Shown piece after piece: positions 38,561 to 51,300 of a stretch of 64,000 nt of DNA (the first letter of the stretch is position 1; every line of letters starts with the position of its first letter). Source of the stretch: Paramacrobiotus metropolitanus (Eukaryota > Tardigrada > Eutardigrada > Parachela > Macrobiotidae); contig NW_026570335.1 in the NCBI RefSeq assembly GCF_019649055.1, positions 1-64,000 on the forward strand, given 5' to 3'. Made by a program: the position numbers and the translations under genes. A model generated the notes under the pieces. It made no database searches and was not told where the DNA came from. It saw nothing but the letters and a program-made list of their open reading frames with translations.

Positions 38561-40224
38561 ATAAATTTCGAGATTTTAATGATGCTCTGAAATTTAAAAG
38601 CAACAGCTTACCCATAATGCAGATTTTAGTAATTTTGAAATTTGAAATTTAAAATTCGAGATATAATGGTGCTCTGAAATTACAAGCAACAGTTATCCAA
38701 TGCAGATTTTGATTAAATTTGATATTTGAATTTTCATATAAATTTCGAGATTTTAAGTGATGCTCTGAAATTTAAAAACAACAGCTTCCCGCAGCAGATT
38801 TTAGTAATTTTCAAACTTGAAATTTCGAGATTTTAATGGTGCTCTGAAATTTAAAAGCAACAGCTATCGAATGCAGATTTTGGTTAAATTTGAAATTTGA
38901 AATTTTCATATAAATTTCGAGATTTTAATGGTGCTCTGAAATTTAAAAGCAACAGCTATCCAATGCAGATTTTAGTAATTTTGAAATTTGAAATTTAAAA
39001 TTTCGAGATTTAATGGTGCTCTGAAATTTACAAGCAACAGTTATCAATGCAGATTTTAATTAAATTTGATATTTGAAATTTTCATATAAATTTCGAGATC
39101 TTAGTGATGCTCTGAAATTAAAAACAACAGCTTCCGCAGCAGATTTTAGTAATTTCAAACTTGAAATTTCGAGATTTTAGTGATGCTCTGAAATTTAAAA
39201 GCAACAGCTTACCGCAGCAGATTTTAGTAATTTTGAAATTTGAAATTTAAAAATTTCGAGATCTTAATGGTGCTCTGAAAATTACAAGCAACAGTTATCA
39301 ATGCAGATTTTAATTAAATTTGATATTTGAAATTTTCATATAAATTTCGAGATCTTAGTGATGCTCTGAAATTTAAAAACAACAGCTTCCCGCAGCAGAT
39401 TTTAGTAATTTTCAAACTTGAAATTTCGAGATTTTAATGGTGCTCTGAAATTTAAAAGCAACAGCTTACCGCAGCAGATTTTAGTAATTTTGAAATTTGA
39501 AATTTAAAAATTCGAGATTTAATGGTGCTCTGAAATTTACAAAGCAACAGCTATCAATGCAGATTTTGATTAAATTTGAAATTTGAAATTTTCATATAAA
39601 TTTCGAGATTTTTAATGATGCTCTGAAATTTAAAAACAACAGCTTCCCGCAGCAGATTTTAGTAATTTTCAAACTTGAAATTTCGAGATTTTAATGGTGC
39701 TCTGAAATTTAAAAGCAACAGTTATCCAATGCAGATTTTGAGTAATTTTGAAATTTGAAATTTTCATATAAATTTCGAGATTTTAATGGTGCTCTGAAAT
39801 TTAAAAGCAACAGTTACCTCAATGCAGATTTTAGTAATTTTGAAATTTGAAATTTAAAATTTCGAGATTTAATGGTGCTCTGAAATTTACAAGCAACAGT
39901 TATCCAATGCAGATTTTGATTAAATTTGAAATTTGAAATTTTCATATAAATTTCGAGATTTTAATGATGCTCTGAAATTTAAAAGCAACAGCTATCAATG
40001 CAGATTTTAGTAATTTTGAAATTTGAAATTTAAAATTTCGAGATTTAATGGTGCTCTGAAATTTACAAGCAACAGTTATCCAATGCAGATTTTGATTAAA
40101 TTTGATATTTGAAATTTTCATATAAATTTCGAGATTTTAAGTAGATGCTCTGAAATTTAAAAACAACAGCTTCCCGCAGCAGATTTTAGTAATTTTCAAA
40201 CTTGAAATTTCGAGATTTTAATGG

Positions 40225-40295
40225 TGCTCTGAAATTTAAAGCAACAGCTTACCGCAGCAGATTTTGATTAAATTTGAAATTTGAAATTTCGAGAT
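40225..40295 (+). repeat. Hybrid monomer: CCGCAGCAG box joined to an L tail
   Basis: This monomer reads CTTACCGCAGCAG followed directly by ATTTTGATTAAATTTG. In the rest of the window the CCGCAGCAG box is followed by an S tail (AGTAATTT). The L tail here also lacks CATATAA and passes straight into GAAATTTCGAG. It is best explained by exchange between two monomer types within ATTTT. Confidence 0.65.
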
Positions 40296-43200
40296 TTTAA
40301 TGGTGCTCTGAAATTTACAAGCAACAGCTATCCAATGCAGATTTTGATTAAATTTGAAATTTGAAATTTTCATATAAATTTCGAGATTTTAATGATGCTC
40401 TGAAATTTACAAGCAACAGCTATCCAATGCAGATTTTGGTAATTTCAAATTTGAAATTTGAAATTTCGAGATTTTAATGGTGCTCTGAAATTTAAAAGCA
40501 ACAGCTATCAATGCAGATTTTGATTAAATTTGAAATTTGAAATTTTCGTATAAAATTTCGAGATTTTAATGATGCTCTGAAATTTAAAAGCAACAGCTAT
40601 CCAATGCAGATTTTAGTAATTTTGAAATTTGAAATTTAAAATTTCGAGATTTAATGGTGCTCTGAAATTTACAAGCAACAGCTATCCAATGCAGATTTTG
40701 ATTAAATTTGAAATTTTCATATAAATTTCGAGATTTTAATGATGCTCTGAAATTTAAAAGCAACAGCTTCCCGCAGCAGATTTTAGTAATTTTGAAATTT
40801 GAAATTTAAAATTTCGAGATTTTAATGGTGCTCTGAAAATTACAAGCAACAGTTATCCAATGCAGATTTTGATTAAATTTGATATTTGAAATTTTCATAT
40901 AAATTTCGAGATTTAGTGGTGCTCTGAAATTTAAAAGCAACAGCTTCCGCAGCAGATTTTAGTAATTTTCAAACTTGAAATTTCGAGATTTTAATGGTGC
41001 TCTGAAATTTAAAAGCAACAGCTTACCGCAGCAGATTTTAGTAATTTTGAAATTTGAAATTTCAAAATTCGAGATTTAATGGTGCTCTGAAATTTACAAG
41101 CAACAGTTATCAATGCAGATTTTGATTAAATTTGAAATTTGAAATTTTCATATAATTTTCGAGATTTAAGTGATGCTCTGAAATTTAAAACAACAGCTTC
41201 CCGCAGCAGATTTTAGTAATTTTCAAACTTGAAATTTCGAGATTTTAATGGTGCTCTGAAATTTACAAGCAACAGCTATCGAATGCAGATTTTGATTAAA
41301 TTTGAAATTTGAAATTTTCGTATAAATTTCGAGATTTTAATGATGCTCTGAAATTTAAAAGCAACAGCTATCCAATGCAGATTTTAGTAATTTTGAAATT
41401 TGAAATTTAAAATTCCGAGATTTAATGGTGCTCTGAAATTTACAAGCAACAGTTATCCAATGCAGATTTTGATTAAATTTGAAATTTTCATATAAATTTC
41501 GAGATTTTAATGGTGCTCTGAAATTTAAAAGCAACAGCTTACCGCAGCAGATTTTAGTAATTTTGAAATTTGAAATTTAAAAATTCGAGATTTTAATGGT
41601 GCTCTGAAATTTACAAGCAACAGCTATCCAATGCAGATTTTGATTAAATTTGAAATTTGAAATTTTCATATAAATTTCGAGATTTTAGTGATGCTCTGAA
41701 ATTAAAAACAACAGCTTCCGCAGCAGATTTTAGTAATTTTCAAACTTGAAATTTCGAGATTTTAGTGATGCTCTGAAATTTAAAAACAACAGCCTCTGCA
41801 GATTTTAGTAATTTTGAAATTTGAAATTTAAATTTCGAGATTTTAATGGTGCTCTGAAATTTAAAAGCAACAGTTATCAATGCAGATTTTGATTAAATTT
41901 GAAATTTGAAATTTTCATATAATTTTCGAGATTTAATGATGCTCTGAAATTTAAAACAACAGCTTCCGCAGCAGATTTTAGTAATTTTCAATTTGAAATT
42001 TCGAGATTTTAATGGTGCTCTGAAATTTACAAGCAACAGTTATCAATGCAGATTTTAGTTAATTTTGAAATTTGAAATTTTCATATAAATTTCGAGATTT
42101 TAATGATGCTCTGAAATTTAAAAGCAACAGCTATCCAATGCAGATTTTAGTAATTTTGAAATTTGAAATTTAAAATTTCGAGATTTAATGGTGCTCTGAA
42201 AATTACAAGCAACAGTTATCCAATGCAGATTTTGATTAAATTTGAAATTTGAAATTTTCATATAAATTTCGAGATCTTGTGATGCTCTGAAATTTAAAAG
42301 CAACAGCTTCCCGCAGCAGATTTTAGTAATTTTCAAACTTGAAATTTCGAGATTTTAATGGTGCTCTGAAATTTAAAAGCAACAGCTTACCGCAGCAGAT
42401 TTTAGTAATTTTGAAATTTGAAATTTCGAGATTTTAATGGTGCTCTGAAATTTACAAGCAACAGCTATCAATGCAGATTTTGATTAAATTTGAAATTTGA
42501 AATTTTCATATAAATTTTCGAGATCTTGGTGATGCTCTGAAATTTAAAAGCAACAGCTTCCATGCAGATTTTAGTAATTTTGAAATTTGAAATTTAAAAT
42601 TCGAGATTTAATGGTGCTCTGAAATTTACAAGCAACAGTTATCCAATGCAGATTTTGATTAAATTTGAAATTTGAAATTTTCTTAAAATTTCGAGATTTT
42701 AATGATGCTCTGAAATTTACAAAGCAACAGCTATCAATGCAGATTTTGATTAAATTTGAAATTTTCATATAAATTTCGAGATTTTAATGATGCTCTGAAA
42801 TTTAAAAGCAACAGCTATCCGCAGCAGATTTTAGTAATTTTGAAATTTGAAATTTAAAATTCGAGATTAATGGTGCTCTGAAATTACAAAAGCAACAGCT
42901 ATCCAATGCAGATTTTATTAAATTTGATATTTGAAATTTTCATATAAATTTCGAGATCTTAGTGATGCTCTGAAATTAAAAACAACAGCTTCGCAGCAAT
43001 TTTAGTAATTTTCAAACTTGAAATTTCGAGATTTTAATGGTGCTCTGAAATTTAAAAGCAACAGCTTCCCGCAGCAGATTTAGTAATTTTGAAATTTGAA
43101 ATTTAAAATTCGAGATATAATGGTGCTCTGAAATTTACAAGCAACAGTTATCCAATGCAGATTTTGATTAAATTTGAAATTTGAATTTTCATATAATTTT

Positions 43201-45029
43201 CGAGATTTAAGTGATGCTCTGAAATTTAAAGCAACAGCTTCCGCGGCAGATTTTGTAATTTTCAAACTTGAAATTTCGAGATTTTAATGGTGCTCTGAAA
43301 TTTACAAGCAACAGCTATCGAATGCAGATTTTGATTAATTTTGAAATTTGAAATTTTCATATAAATTTCGAGATTTTAATGGTGCTCTGAAATTTAAAAG
43401 CAACAGCTATCCAATGCAGATTTTAGTAATTTTGAAATTTGAAATTTAAAATTTCGAGATTTAATGGTGCTCTGAAATTTACAAGCAACAGTTATCAATG
43501 CAGATTTTGATTAAATTTGAAATTTTCATATAAATTTCGAGATTTTAATGATGCTCTGAAATTTAAAGCAACAGCTTCCGCAGCAGATTTTAGTAATTTT
43601 GAAATTTGAAATTTAAAATTTTGAGATTTAATGGTGCTCTGAAATTTGCAAAGCAACAGTTATCAATGCAGATTTTGATTAAATTTGAAATTTGAATTTT
43701 CATATAATTTTCGAGATTTAATGATGCTCTGAAATTTAAAAACAACAGCTTCCCGCAGCAGATTTTAGTAATTTTGAAACTTGAAATTTCGAGATTTAAT
43801 GGTGCTCTGAAATTTACAAGCAACAGTTATCCAATGCAGATTTTGATTAATTTTGAAATTTGAAATTTCAAAAATTCGAGATTTTAATGATGCTCTGAAA
43901 TTTAAAAGCAACAGCTATCCAATGCAGATTTTAGTAATTTTGAAATTTGAAATTTAAAATTTCGAGATTTAATGGTGCTCTGAAATTTACAAGCAACAGT
44001 TATCAATGCAGATTTTGATTAAATTTGAAATTTTCATATAAATTTCGAGATTTAATGATGCTCTGAAATTAAAAACAACAGCTTACCGCAGCAGATTTTA
44101 GTAATTTTGAAATTTGAAATTTAAAAATTCGAGATTTAATGGTGCTCTGAAAATTACAAGCAACAGTTATCCAATGCAGATTTTGATTAAATTTGATATT
44201 TGAAATTTCATATAATTTTCGAGATTTAAGTGATGCTCTGAAATTTAAAAACAACAGCTTCCCGCAGCAGATTTTAGTAATTTTCAAACTTTAAATTTCG
44301 AGATTTTAATGGTGCTCTGAAATTTAAAAGCAACAGCTATCAATGCAGATTTTAGTAATTTTGAAATTTGAAATTTAAAATTCCGAGATTTTAATGATGC
44401 TCTGAAATTTACAAGCAACAGTTATCCAATGCAGATTTTGATTAAATTTGAAATTTTCATATAAATTTCGAGATTTTAATGATGCTCTGAAATTTAAAAG
44501 CAACAGCTTCCCGCAGCAGATTTTAGTAATTTTGAAATTTGAAATTTAAAAATTCGAGATATAATGGTGCTCTGAAAATTACAAGCAACAGCTATCCAAT
44601 GCAGATCTTGATTAAATTTGAAATTTGAAATTTTCATATAAATTTCGAGATTTTAATGATGCTCTGAAATTTAAAAGCAACAGCTTCCCGCAGCAGATTT
44701 TAGTAATTTTTAAATTTGAAATTTAAAATTTCGAGATTTTAATGGTGCTCTGAAATTTACAAGCAACAGCTGCACGCAGCAGATTTTAGTAATTTTGAAA
44801 TTTGAAATTTAAAAATTCGAGATATAATGGTGCTCTGAAAATTACAAGCAACAGCTATCAATGCAGATTTTGATTAAATTTGATATTTGAAATTTTCATA
44901 TAATTTTCGAGATTTAAGTGGTGCTCTGAAATTTAAAAACAACAACTTCCCGCAGCAGATTTTAGTAATTTTCATATATAAATTTCGAGATTTTAATGGT
45001 GCTCTGAAATTTAAAAGCAACAGCTATCA

Positions 45030-46175
45030 ATGCAGATTTTATTAAATTTGAAAATTTACGAAGCTATCGTTTTGATTAAATTTGAAATTTGAAATTTCAT
45101 ATTTCGAGATTTTAATGATGCTCTGAAATTTAAAAGCAACAGCTATCCAATGCAGATTTTAGTAATTTTGAAATTTGAAATTTTCATATAAATTTCGAGA
45201 TTTTAATGATGCTCTGAAATTTAAAAGCAACAGCTATCAATGCAGATTTTAGTAATTTTGAAATTTGAAATTTAAAATTGAGATTTAGTGCTCTGAAATT
45301 TAAAAGCAACAGCTATCAATGCAGATTTGATTAAATTTGAAATTTTCATATAAATTTCGAGATTTAGTGATGCTCTGAAATTTAAAAGCAACAGCTACCG
45401 CAGCAGATTTTAGTAATTTTGAAATTTGAAATTTAAAAATTCGAGATAATGGTGCTCTGAAAATTACAAGCAACAGTTATCAATGCAGATTTTGATTAAA
45501 TTTGATATTTGAAATTTTCATATAAATTTCGAGATTTTAGTGAGTGCTCTGAAATTTAAAAACAACAGCTTCCGCAGCAGATTTTAGTTTTAAACAAATT
45601 TCGAGATTTTAATGGTGCTCTGAAATTTAAAGCAACAGCTGCAGATTTTAGTAATTTTGAAATTTGAAATTTAAAATTCGAGATTTAATGGTGCTCTGAA
45701 AATTACAAGCAACAGTTATCCAATGCAGATTTTGATTAAATTTGATATTTGAAATTTTCATATAATTTTCGAGATTTAAGTGATGCTCTGAAATTTAAAA
45801 CAACAGCTTCCACCGAATTTTGAATTTTCAAACAAAATTTCGAGATTTTAATGGTGCTCTGAAATTTACAAGCAACAGCTATCGAATGCAGATTTTGATT
45901 AAATTTGAAATTTGAAATTTTCATATAAATTTCGAGATTTTAATGATGCTCTGAAATTTAAAAGCAACAGCTTCCCGCATGCAGATTTTAGTAATTTTGA
46001 AATTTGAAATTTAAAATTTCGAGATTTAATGGTGCTCTGAAAATTACAAGCAACAGTTATCCAATGCAGATTTTGATTAAATTTGATATTTGAAATTTTC
46101 ATATAAATTTCGAGATTTTAATGATGCTCTGAAATTTAAAAGCAACAGCTGCAGCAGATTTTAATTTTCAAATAA
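45030..46175. repeat. Cluster of internally deleted monomers
   Basis: At least five monomers within 1.2 kb have internal losses. Near 45,048-45,075 the core is collapsed to TTTACGAAGCTATCGTTTTGATT. Near 45,585 an S tail is cut to TTTTAGTTTTAAACAAATTTCG. Near 45,636 the box is reduced to CAGCTGCAG. Near 45,811 the text is CTTCCACCGAATTTTG. Near 46,146 it is CAGCTGCAGCAG then TTTTAATTTTCAAATAAATTT. The losses differ from each other, so they are separate events or separate consensus errors. Neighbouring monomers on both sides are intact. Confidence 0.65.
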
Positions 46176-49100
46176 ATTTCGAGATTTTAATGGTGCTCTG
46201 AAATTTAAAGCAACAGCTATCCAATGCAGATTTTAGTAATTTTGAAATTTGAAATTTCGAGATTTTAATGGTGCTCTGAAATTTACAAGCAACAGTTATC
46301 CAATGCAGATTTTGATTAAATTTGAAATTTGAAATTTTCATATAAATTTCGAGATTTTAATGATGCTCTGAAATTTAAAAGCAACAGCTATCCAATGCAG
46401 ATTTTAGTAATTTTGAAATTTGAAATTTAAAAATTTCGAGATTTTAATAGTGCTCTGAAATTTAAAAGCAACAGCTATCCAATGCAGATTTTGATTAAAT
46501 TTGAAATTTGAAATTTTCATATAAGTTTCGAGATTTTAATGGTGCTCTGAAATTTAAAAACAACAGCTATCAATGCAGATTTTGATTAAATTTGAAATTT
46601 CATATAAAATTTCGAGATTTTAATGGTGCTCTGAAATTTAAAAAGCAACAGCTTACCGCAATGCAGATTTTAGTAATTTTGAAATTTGAAATTTAAAATT
46701 TTGAGATTTAATGGTGCTCTGAAATTTACAAGCAACAGTTATCCAATGCAGATTTTAATTAAATTTGATATTTGAAATTTTCATATAAATTTCGAGATCT
46801 TAGTGATGCTCTGAAATTTAAAAACAACAGCTTCCGCAGCAGATTTTAGTAATTTTCAAACTTGAAATTTCGAGATTTCAATAGTGCTCTGAAATTTAAA
46901 AGCAACAGCTTACCGCAGCAGATTTTAGTAATTTTGAAATTTGAAATTTTAAAAATTCGAGATTTAATGGTGCTCTGAAAATTACAAGCAACAGTTATCC
47001 AATGCAGATTTTGATTAAATTTGATATTTGAAATTTTCATATAAATTTCGAGATTTTAATGATGCTCTGAAATTTAAAAGCAACAGCTTCCCGCAGCAGA
47101 TTTTAGTAATTTTCAAACTTGAAATTTCGAGATTTTAATGGTGCTCTGAAATTTACAAGCAACAGCTATCCGAATGCAGATTTTGATTAAATTTGAAATT
47201 TGAAATTTTCATATAAATTTCGAGATTTTAATGATGCTCTGAAATTTAAAGCAACAGCTATCCAATGCAGATTTTAGTAATTTTGAAATTTGAAATTTAA
47301 AATTTCGAGATTTTAATGGTGCTCTGAAATTTAAAAGCAACAGCTATCCAATGCAGATTTTGATTAAATTTGAAATTTGAAATTTCGAGATTTAATGATG
47401 CTCTGAAATTTAAAAACAACAGCTTACCGCAGCAGATTTTAGTAATTTTGAAATTTGAAATTTAAAATTCGAGATAATGCTCTGAATTAAACAGTTATCC
47501 AATGCAGATTTTGATTAAATTTGATATTTGAATTTTCATATAAATTTCGAGATTTTATGCTCTGAAATTTAAAAGCAACAGCTTACCGCAGCAGATTTTA
47601 GTAATTTTGAAATTTGAAATTTAAAATTCGAGATTTAATGGTGCTCTGAAATTTACAAGCAACAGTTATCCAATGCAGATTTTGATTAAATTTGAAATTT
47701 GAAATTTTCGTATAAATTTCGAGATTTTAGTGATGCTCTGAAATTTAAAAGCAACAGCTTCCAATGCAGATTTTAGTAATTTTGAAATTTGAAATTTAAA
47801 AATTCGAGATATAATGGTGCTCTGAAATTTACAAGCAACAGTTATCCAATGCAGATTTTGATTAAATTTGAAATTTTCATATAAATTTCGAGATTTTAAT
47901 GATGCTCTGAAATTTAAAAGCAACAGCCTCAATGCAGATTTTAGTAATTTTGAAATTTGAAATTTACAATTTCGAGATTTTAATGGTGCTCTGAAAATTA
48001 CAAGCAACAGCTATCCAATGCAGATTTTGATTAAATTTGAAATTTGAATTTTCATATAAATTTCGAGATTTTAAGTGATGCTCTGAAATTTAAAGCAACA
48101 GCTTCGCAGCAGATTTTGAAATTTTCAAACTTGAAATTTCGAGATTTTAATGGTGCTCTGAAATTTACAAGCAACAGTTATCCAATGCAGATTTTGATTA
48201 AATTTGAAATTTTCGTATAAATTTCGAGATTTTAATGATGCTCTGAAATTTAAAAGCAACAGCTTCCGCAGCAGATTTTAGTAATTTTAAACTTGAAATT
48301 TCGAGATTTTAATGATGCTCTGAAATTTAAAAGCAACAGCTATCCAATGCAGATTTTGATTAAATTTGAAATTTGAAATTTTCATATAAATTTCGAGATT
48401 TTAATGATGCTCTGAAATTTAAAAGCAACAGCTATCCAATGCAGATTTTGATTAAATTTGAAATTTTCATATAAATTTCGAGATTTTAATGATGCTCTGA
48501 AATTTAAAAGCAACAGCTTCCCGCAGCAGATTTTAGTAATTTTGAAATTTGAAATTTAAAAATTCGAGATTAATGGTGCTCTGAAAATTACAAGCAACAG
48601 TTATCCAATGCAGATTTTGATTAAATTTGATATTTGAAATTTTCATATAAATTTCGAGATCTTAGTGATGCTCTGAAATTTAAAAACAACAGCTTCCCGC
48701 AGCAGATTTTAGTAATTTTCAAACTTGAAATTTCGAGATTTTAATGGTGCTCTGAAATTTAAAAGCAACAGCTACCGCAGCAGATTTTAGTAATTTTGAA
48801 ATTTGAAATTTAAAATTCGAGATTTAATGGTGCTCTGAAATTTACAAGCAACAGCTATCCAACGCAGATTTTGATTAAATTTGATATTTGAATTTTCATA
48901 TAAATTTCGAGATTTTAGTGATGCTCTGAAATTTAAAAACAACAGCTTCCCGCAGCAGATTTTAGTAATTTTCAAACTTGAAATTTGAGATTTTTTTAAT
49001 GGTGCTCTGAAAATTACAAGCAACAGCTATCCAATGCAGATTTTGATTAAATTTGAAATTTGAAATTTTCATATAAATTTCGAGATTTTAATGGTGCTCT

Positions 49101-50564
49101 GAAATTTAAAAGCAACAGCTATCCAATGCAGATTTTGATTAAATTTTGAAATTTGAAATTTCAAAATTTCGAGATTTTAATGGTGCTCTGAAATTTAAAG
49201 CAACAGCTATCCGAATGCAGATTTTGATTAAATTTGAAATTTGAAATTTTCATATAAATTTCGAGATTTTAATGATGCTCTGAAATTTAAAAGCAACAGC
49301 TATCCAATGCAGATTTTAGTAATTTTGAAATTTGAAATTTCAAAATTCGAGATTTTAATGGTGCTCTGAAATTTAAAAGCAACAGCTATCCGAATGCAGA
49401 TTTTGATTAAATTTGAAATTTTCATATAAATTTCGAGATTTTAGTGATGCTCTGAAATTTAAAAGCAACAGCTACTCAGCAGATTTTAGTAATTTTGAAA
49501 TTTGAAATTTAAAAATTCGAGATTTAATGGTGCTCTGAAATTTACAAGCAACAGTTATCCAATGCAGATTTTGATTAAATTTGATATTTGAAATTTTCAT
49601 ATAATTTCGAGATTTTAGTGATGCTCTGAAATTTACAACAGCTTCCCGCAGCAGATTTTAGTAATTTCAAACTTGAAATTTCGAGATTTTAATGGTGCTC
49701 TGAAATTTAAAAGCAACAGCTATCCAATGCAGATTTTAGTAATTTTGAAATTTGAAATTTAAAAATTCGAGATTTTAATGGTGCTCTGAAATTTACAAGC
49801 AACAGTTATCCAATGCAGATTTTGATTAAATTTGAAATTTGAAATTTTCATATAAAATTTCGAGATTTTAATGATGCTCTGAAATTTAAAAGCAACAGCT
49901 ATCCAATGCAGATTTTAGTAATTTTGAAATTTGAAATTTAAAATTCGAGATTATAATGGTGCTCTGAAATTACAAGCAACAGTTATCCAATGCAGATTTT
50001 GATTAAATTTGAAATTTTCATATAAATTTCGAGATTTTAATGATGCTCTGAAATTTAAAAGCAACAGCTTCCCGCAGCAGATTTTAGTAATTTTGAAATT
50101 TGAAATTTAAAAATTCGAGATTTTAATGGTGCTCTGAAAATTACAAGCAAAGTTATCCAATGCAGATTTTGATTAAATTTGATATTTGAATTTTCATATA
50201 ATTTTCGAGATTTAAGTGATACTCTGAAATTTAAAAACAACAGCTTCCCGCAGCAGATTTTAGTAATTTTCAAACTTGAAATTTCGAGATTTTAATGGTG
50301 CTCTGAAATTTAAAAGCAACAGCTATCGAATGCAGATTTTGATTAAATTTGAAATTTGAAATTTTCGTATAAATTTCGAGATTTTAATGATGCTCTGAAA
50401 TTTAAAAGCAACAGCTATCCAATGCAGATTTTAGTAATTTTGAAATTTGAAATTTAAAATTTCGAGATTTAATGGTGCTCTGAAATTTACAAGCAACAGT
50501 TATCCAATGCAGATTTTGATTAAATTTGATATTTGAAATTTTCATATAAATTTCGAGATCTTAG

Positions 50565-50725
50565 TGATGCTCTGAAATTAAAAAACAACAGTTTCCCGCA
50601 GCAGATTTTAGTAATTTACAAACTTGAAATTTCGAGATTTTAATGATGCTCTGAAATTTAAAAACAACAGTTTCCCGCAGCAGATTTTAGTAATTTACAA
50701 ACTTGAAATTTCGAGATTTTAATGG
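50565..50725. repeat. Tandem pair of S monomers with ATTTACAAACTTG tails
   Basis: Two adjacent 79 bp S monomers both read CAACAGTTTCCCGCAGCAG followed by ATTTACAAACTTG. The second has GATTTTAATGATGC and the first GATCTTAGTGATGC. Since S and L normally alternate and this tail is rare, the pair marks a recent single-monomer duplication. At 18,351 and 52,243 the same monomer is single. Confidence 0.7.
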
Positions 50726-51300
50726 TGCTCTGAAATTTAAAAGCAACAGCTATCGCAGCAGATTTTAGTAATTTTGAAATTTGAAATTTAAAAATTCGAG
50801 ATTAATGGTGGTCTGAAAATTACAAGCAACAGTTATCCAATGCAGATTTTAATTAAATTTGATATTTGAAATTTTCATATAAATTTCGAGATCTTAGTGA
50901 TGCTCTGAAATTAAAAAACAACAGCTTCCCGCAGATTTTAGTAATTTTCAACCTTGAAATTTCGAGATTTTAATGGTGCTCTGAAATTTAAAAGCAACAG
51001 CTTACCGCAGCAGATTTTAGTAATTTTGAAATTTGAAATTTAAAAATTCGAGATATAATGGTGCTCTGAAAATTACAAGCAACAGTTATCCAATGCAGAT
51101 TTTGATTAAATTTGATATTTGAAATTTTCATATAATTTTCGAGATTTAAGTGATGCTCTGAAATTTAAAAACAACAGCTTCCCGCAGCAGATTTTAGTAA
51201 TTTTCAAACTTGAAATTTCGAGATTTTAATGGTGCTCTGAAATTTACAAGCAACAGCTATCGAATGCAGATTTTGATTAAATTTGAAATTTGAAATTTTC

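Larger units (their letters stand above)
34020..47000. repeat. Subarray IV: satellite enriched in the TATCAATGCAG box
   Basis: Beginning near 34,030 many monomers read CTATCAATGCAG or TTATCAATGCAG, one C shorter than the usual TATCCAATGCAG. One earlier copy is near 19,946, and one later copy is near 53,850. Single-base indels in A and T runs also look more frequent here than in subarray I. The change could be a real subfamily spread by local duplication, or consensus error in a CC homopolymer. No genes or inserts are visible. Confidence 0.6.

Noticed and set aside
45040-45085. Non-satellite insertion
   Set aside because: ACGAAGCTATCG followed by TTTTGATTAAATTT is explained by deletion within a standard ACAAGCAACAGCTATCGAATGCAG core, with no foreign sequence needed.
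47666-48007. Longest open frame in the window, 113 codons on the minus strand, and about 30 similar minus-strand frames of 60-109 codons
   Set aside because: They are translations of the satellite. The starts I checked (4,628, 16,720) are TTG rather than ATG. The peptides are the same phrases repeated with frame shifts, and each ends where an indel or a TAA in AAATTTAA shifts or stops the frame. No ribosome binding site, domain or codon bias supports a gene.
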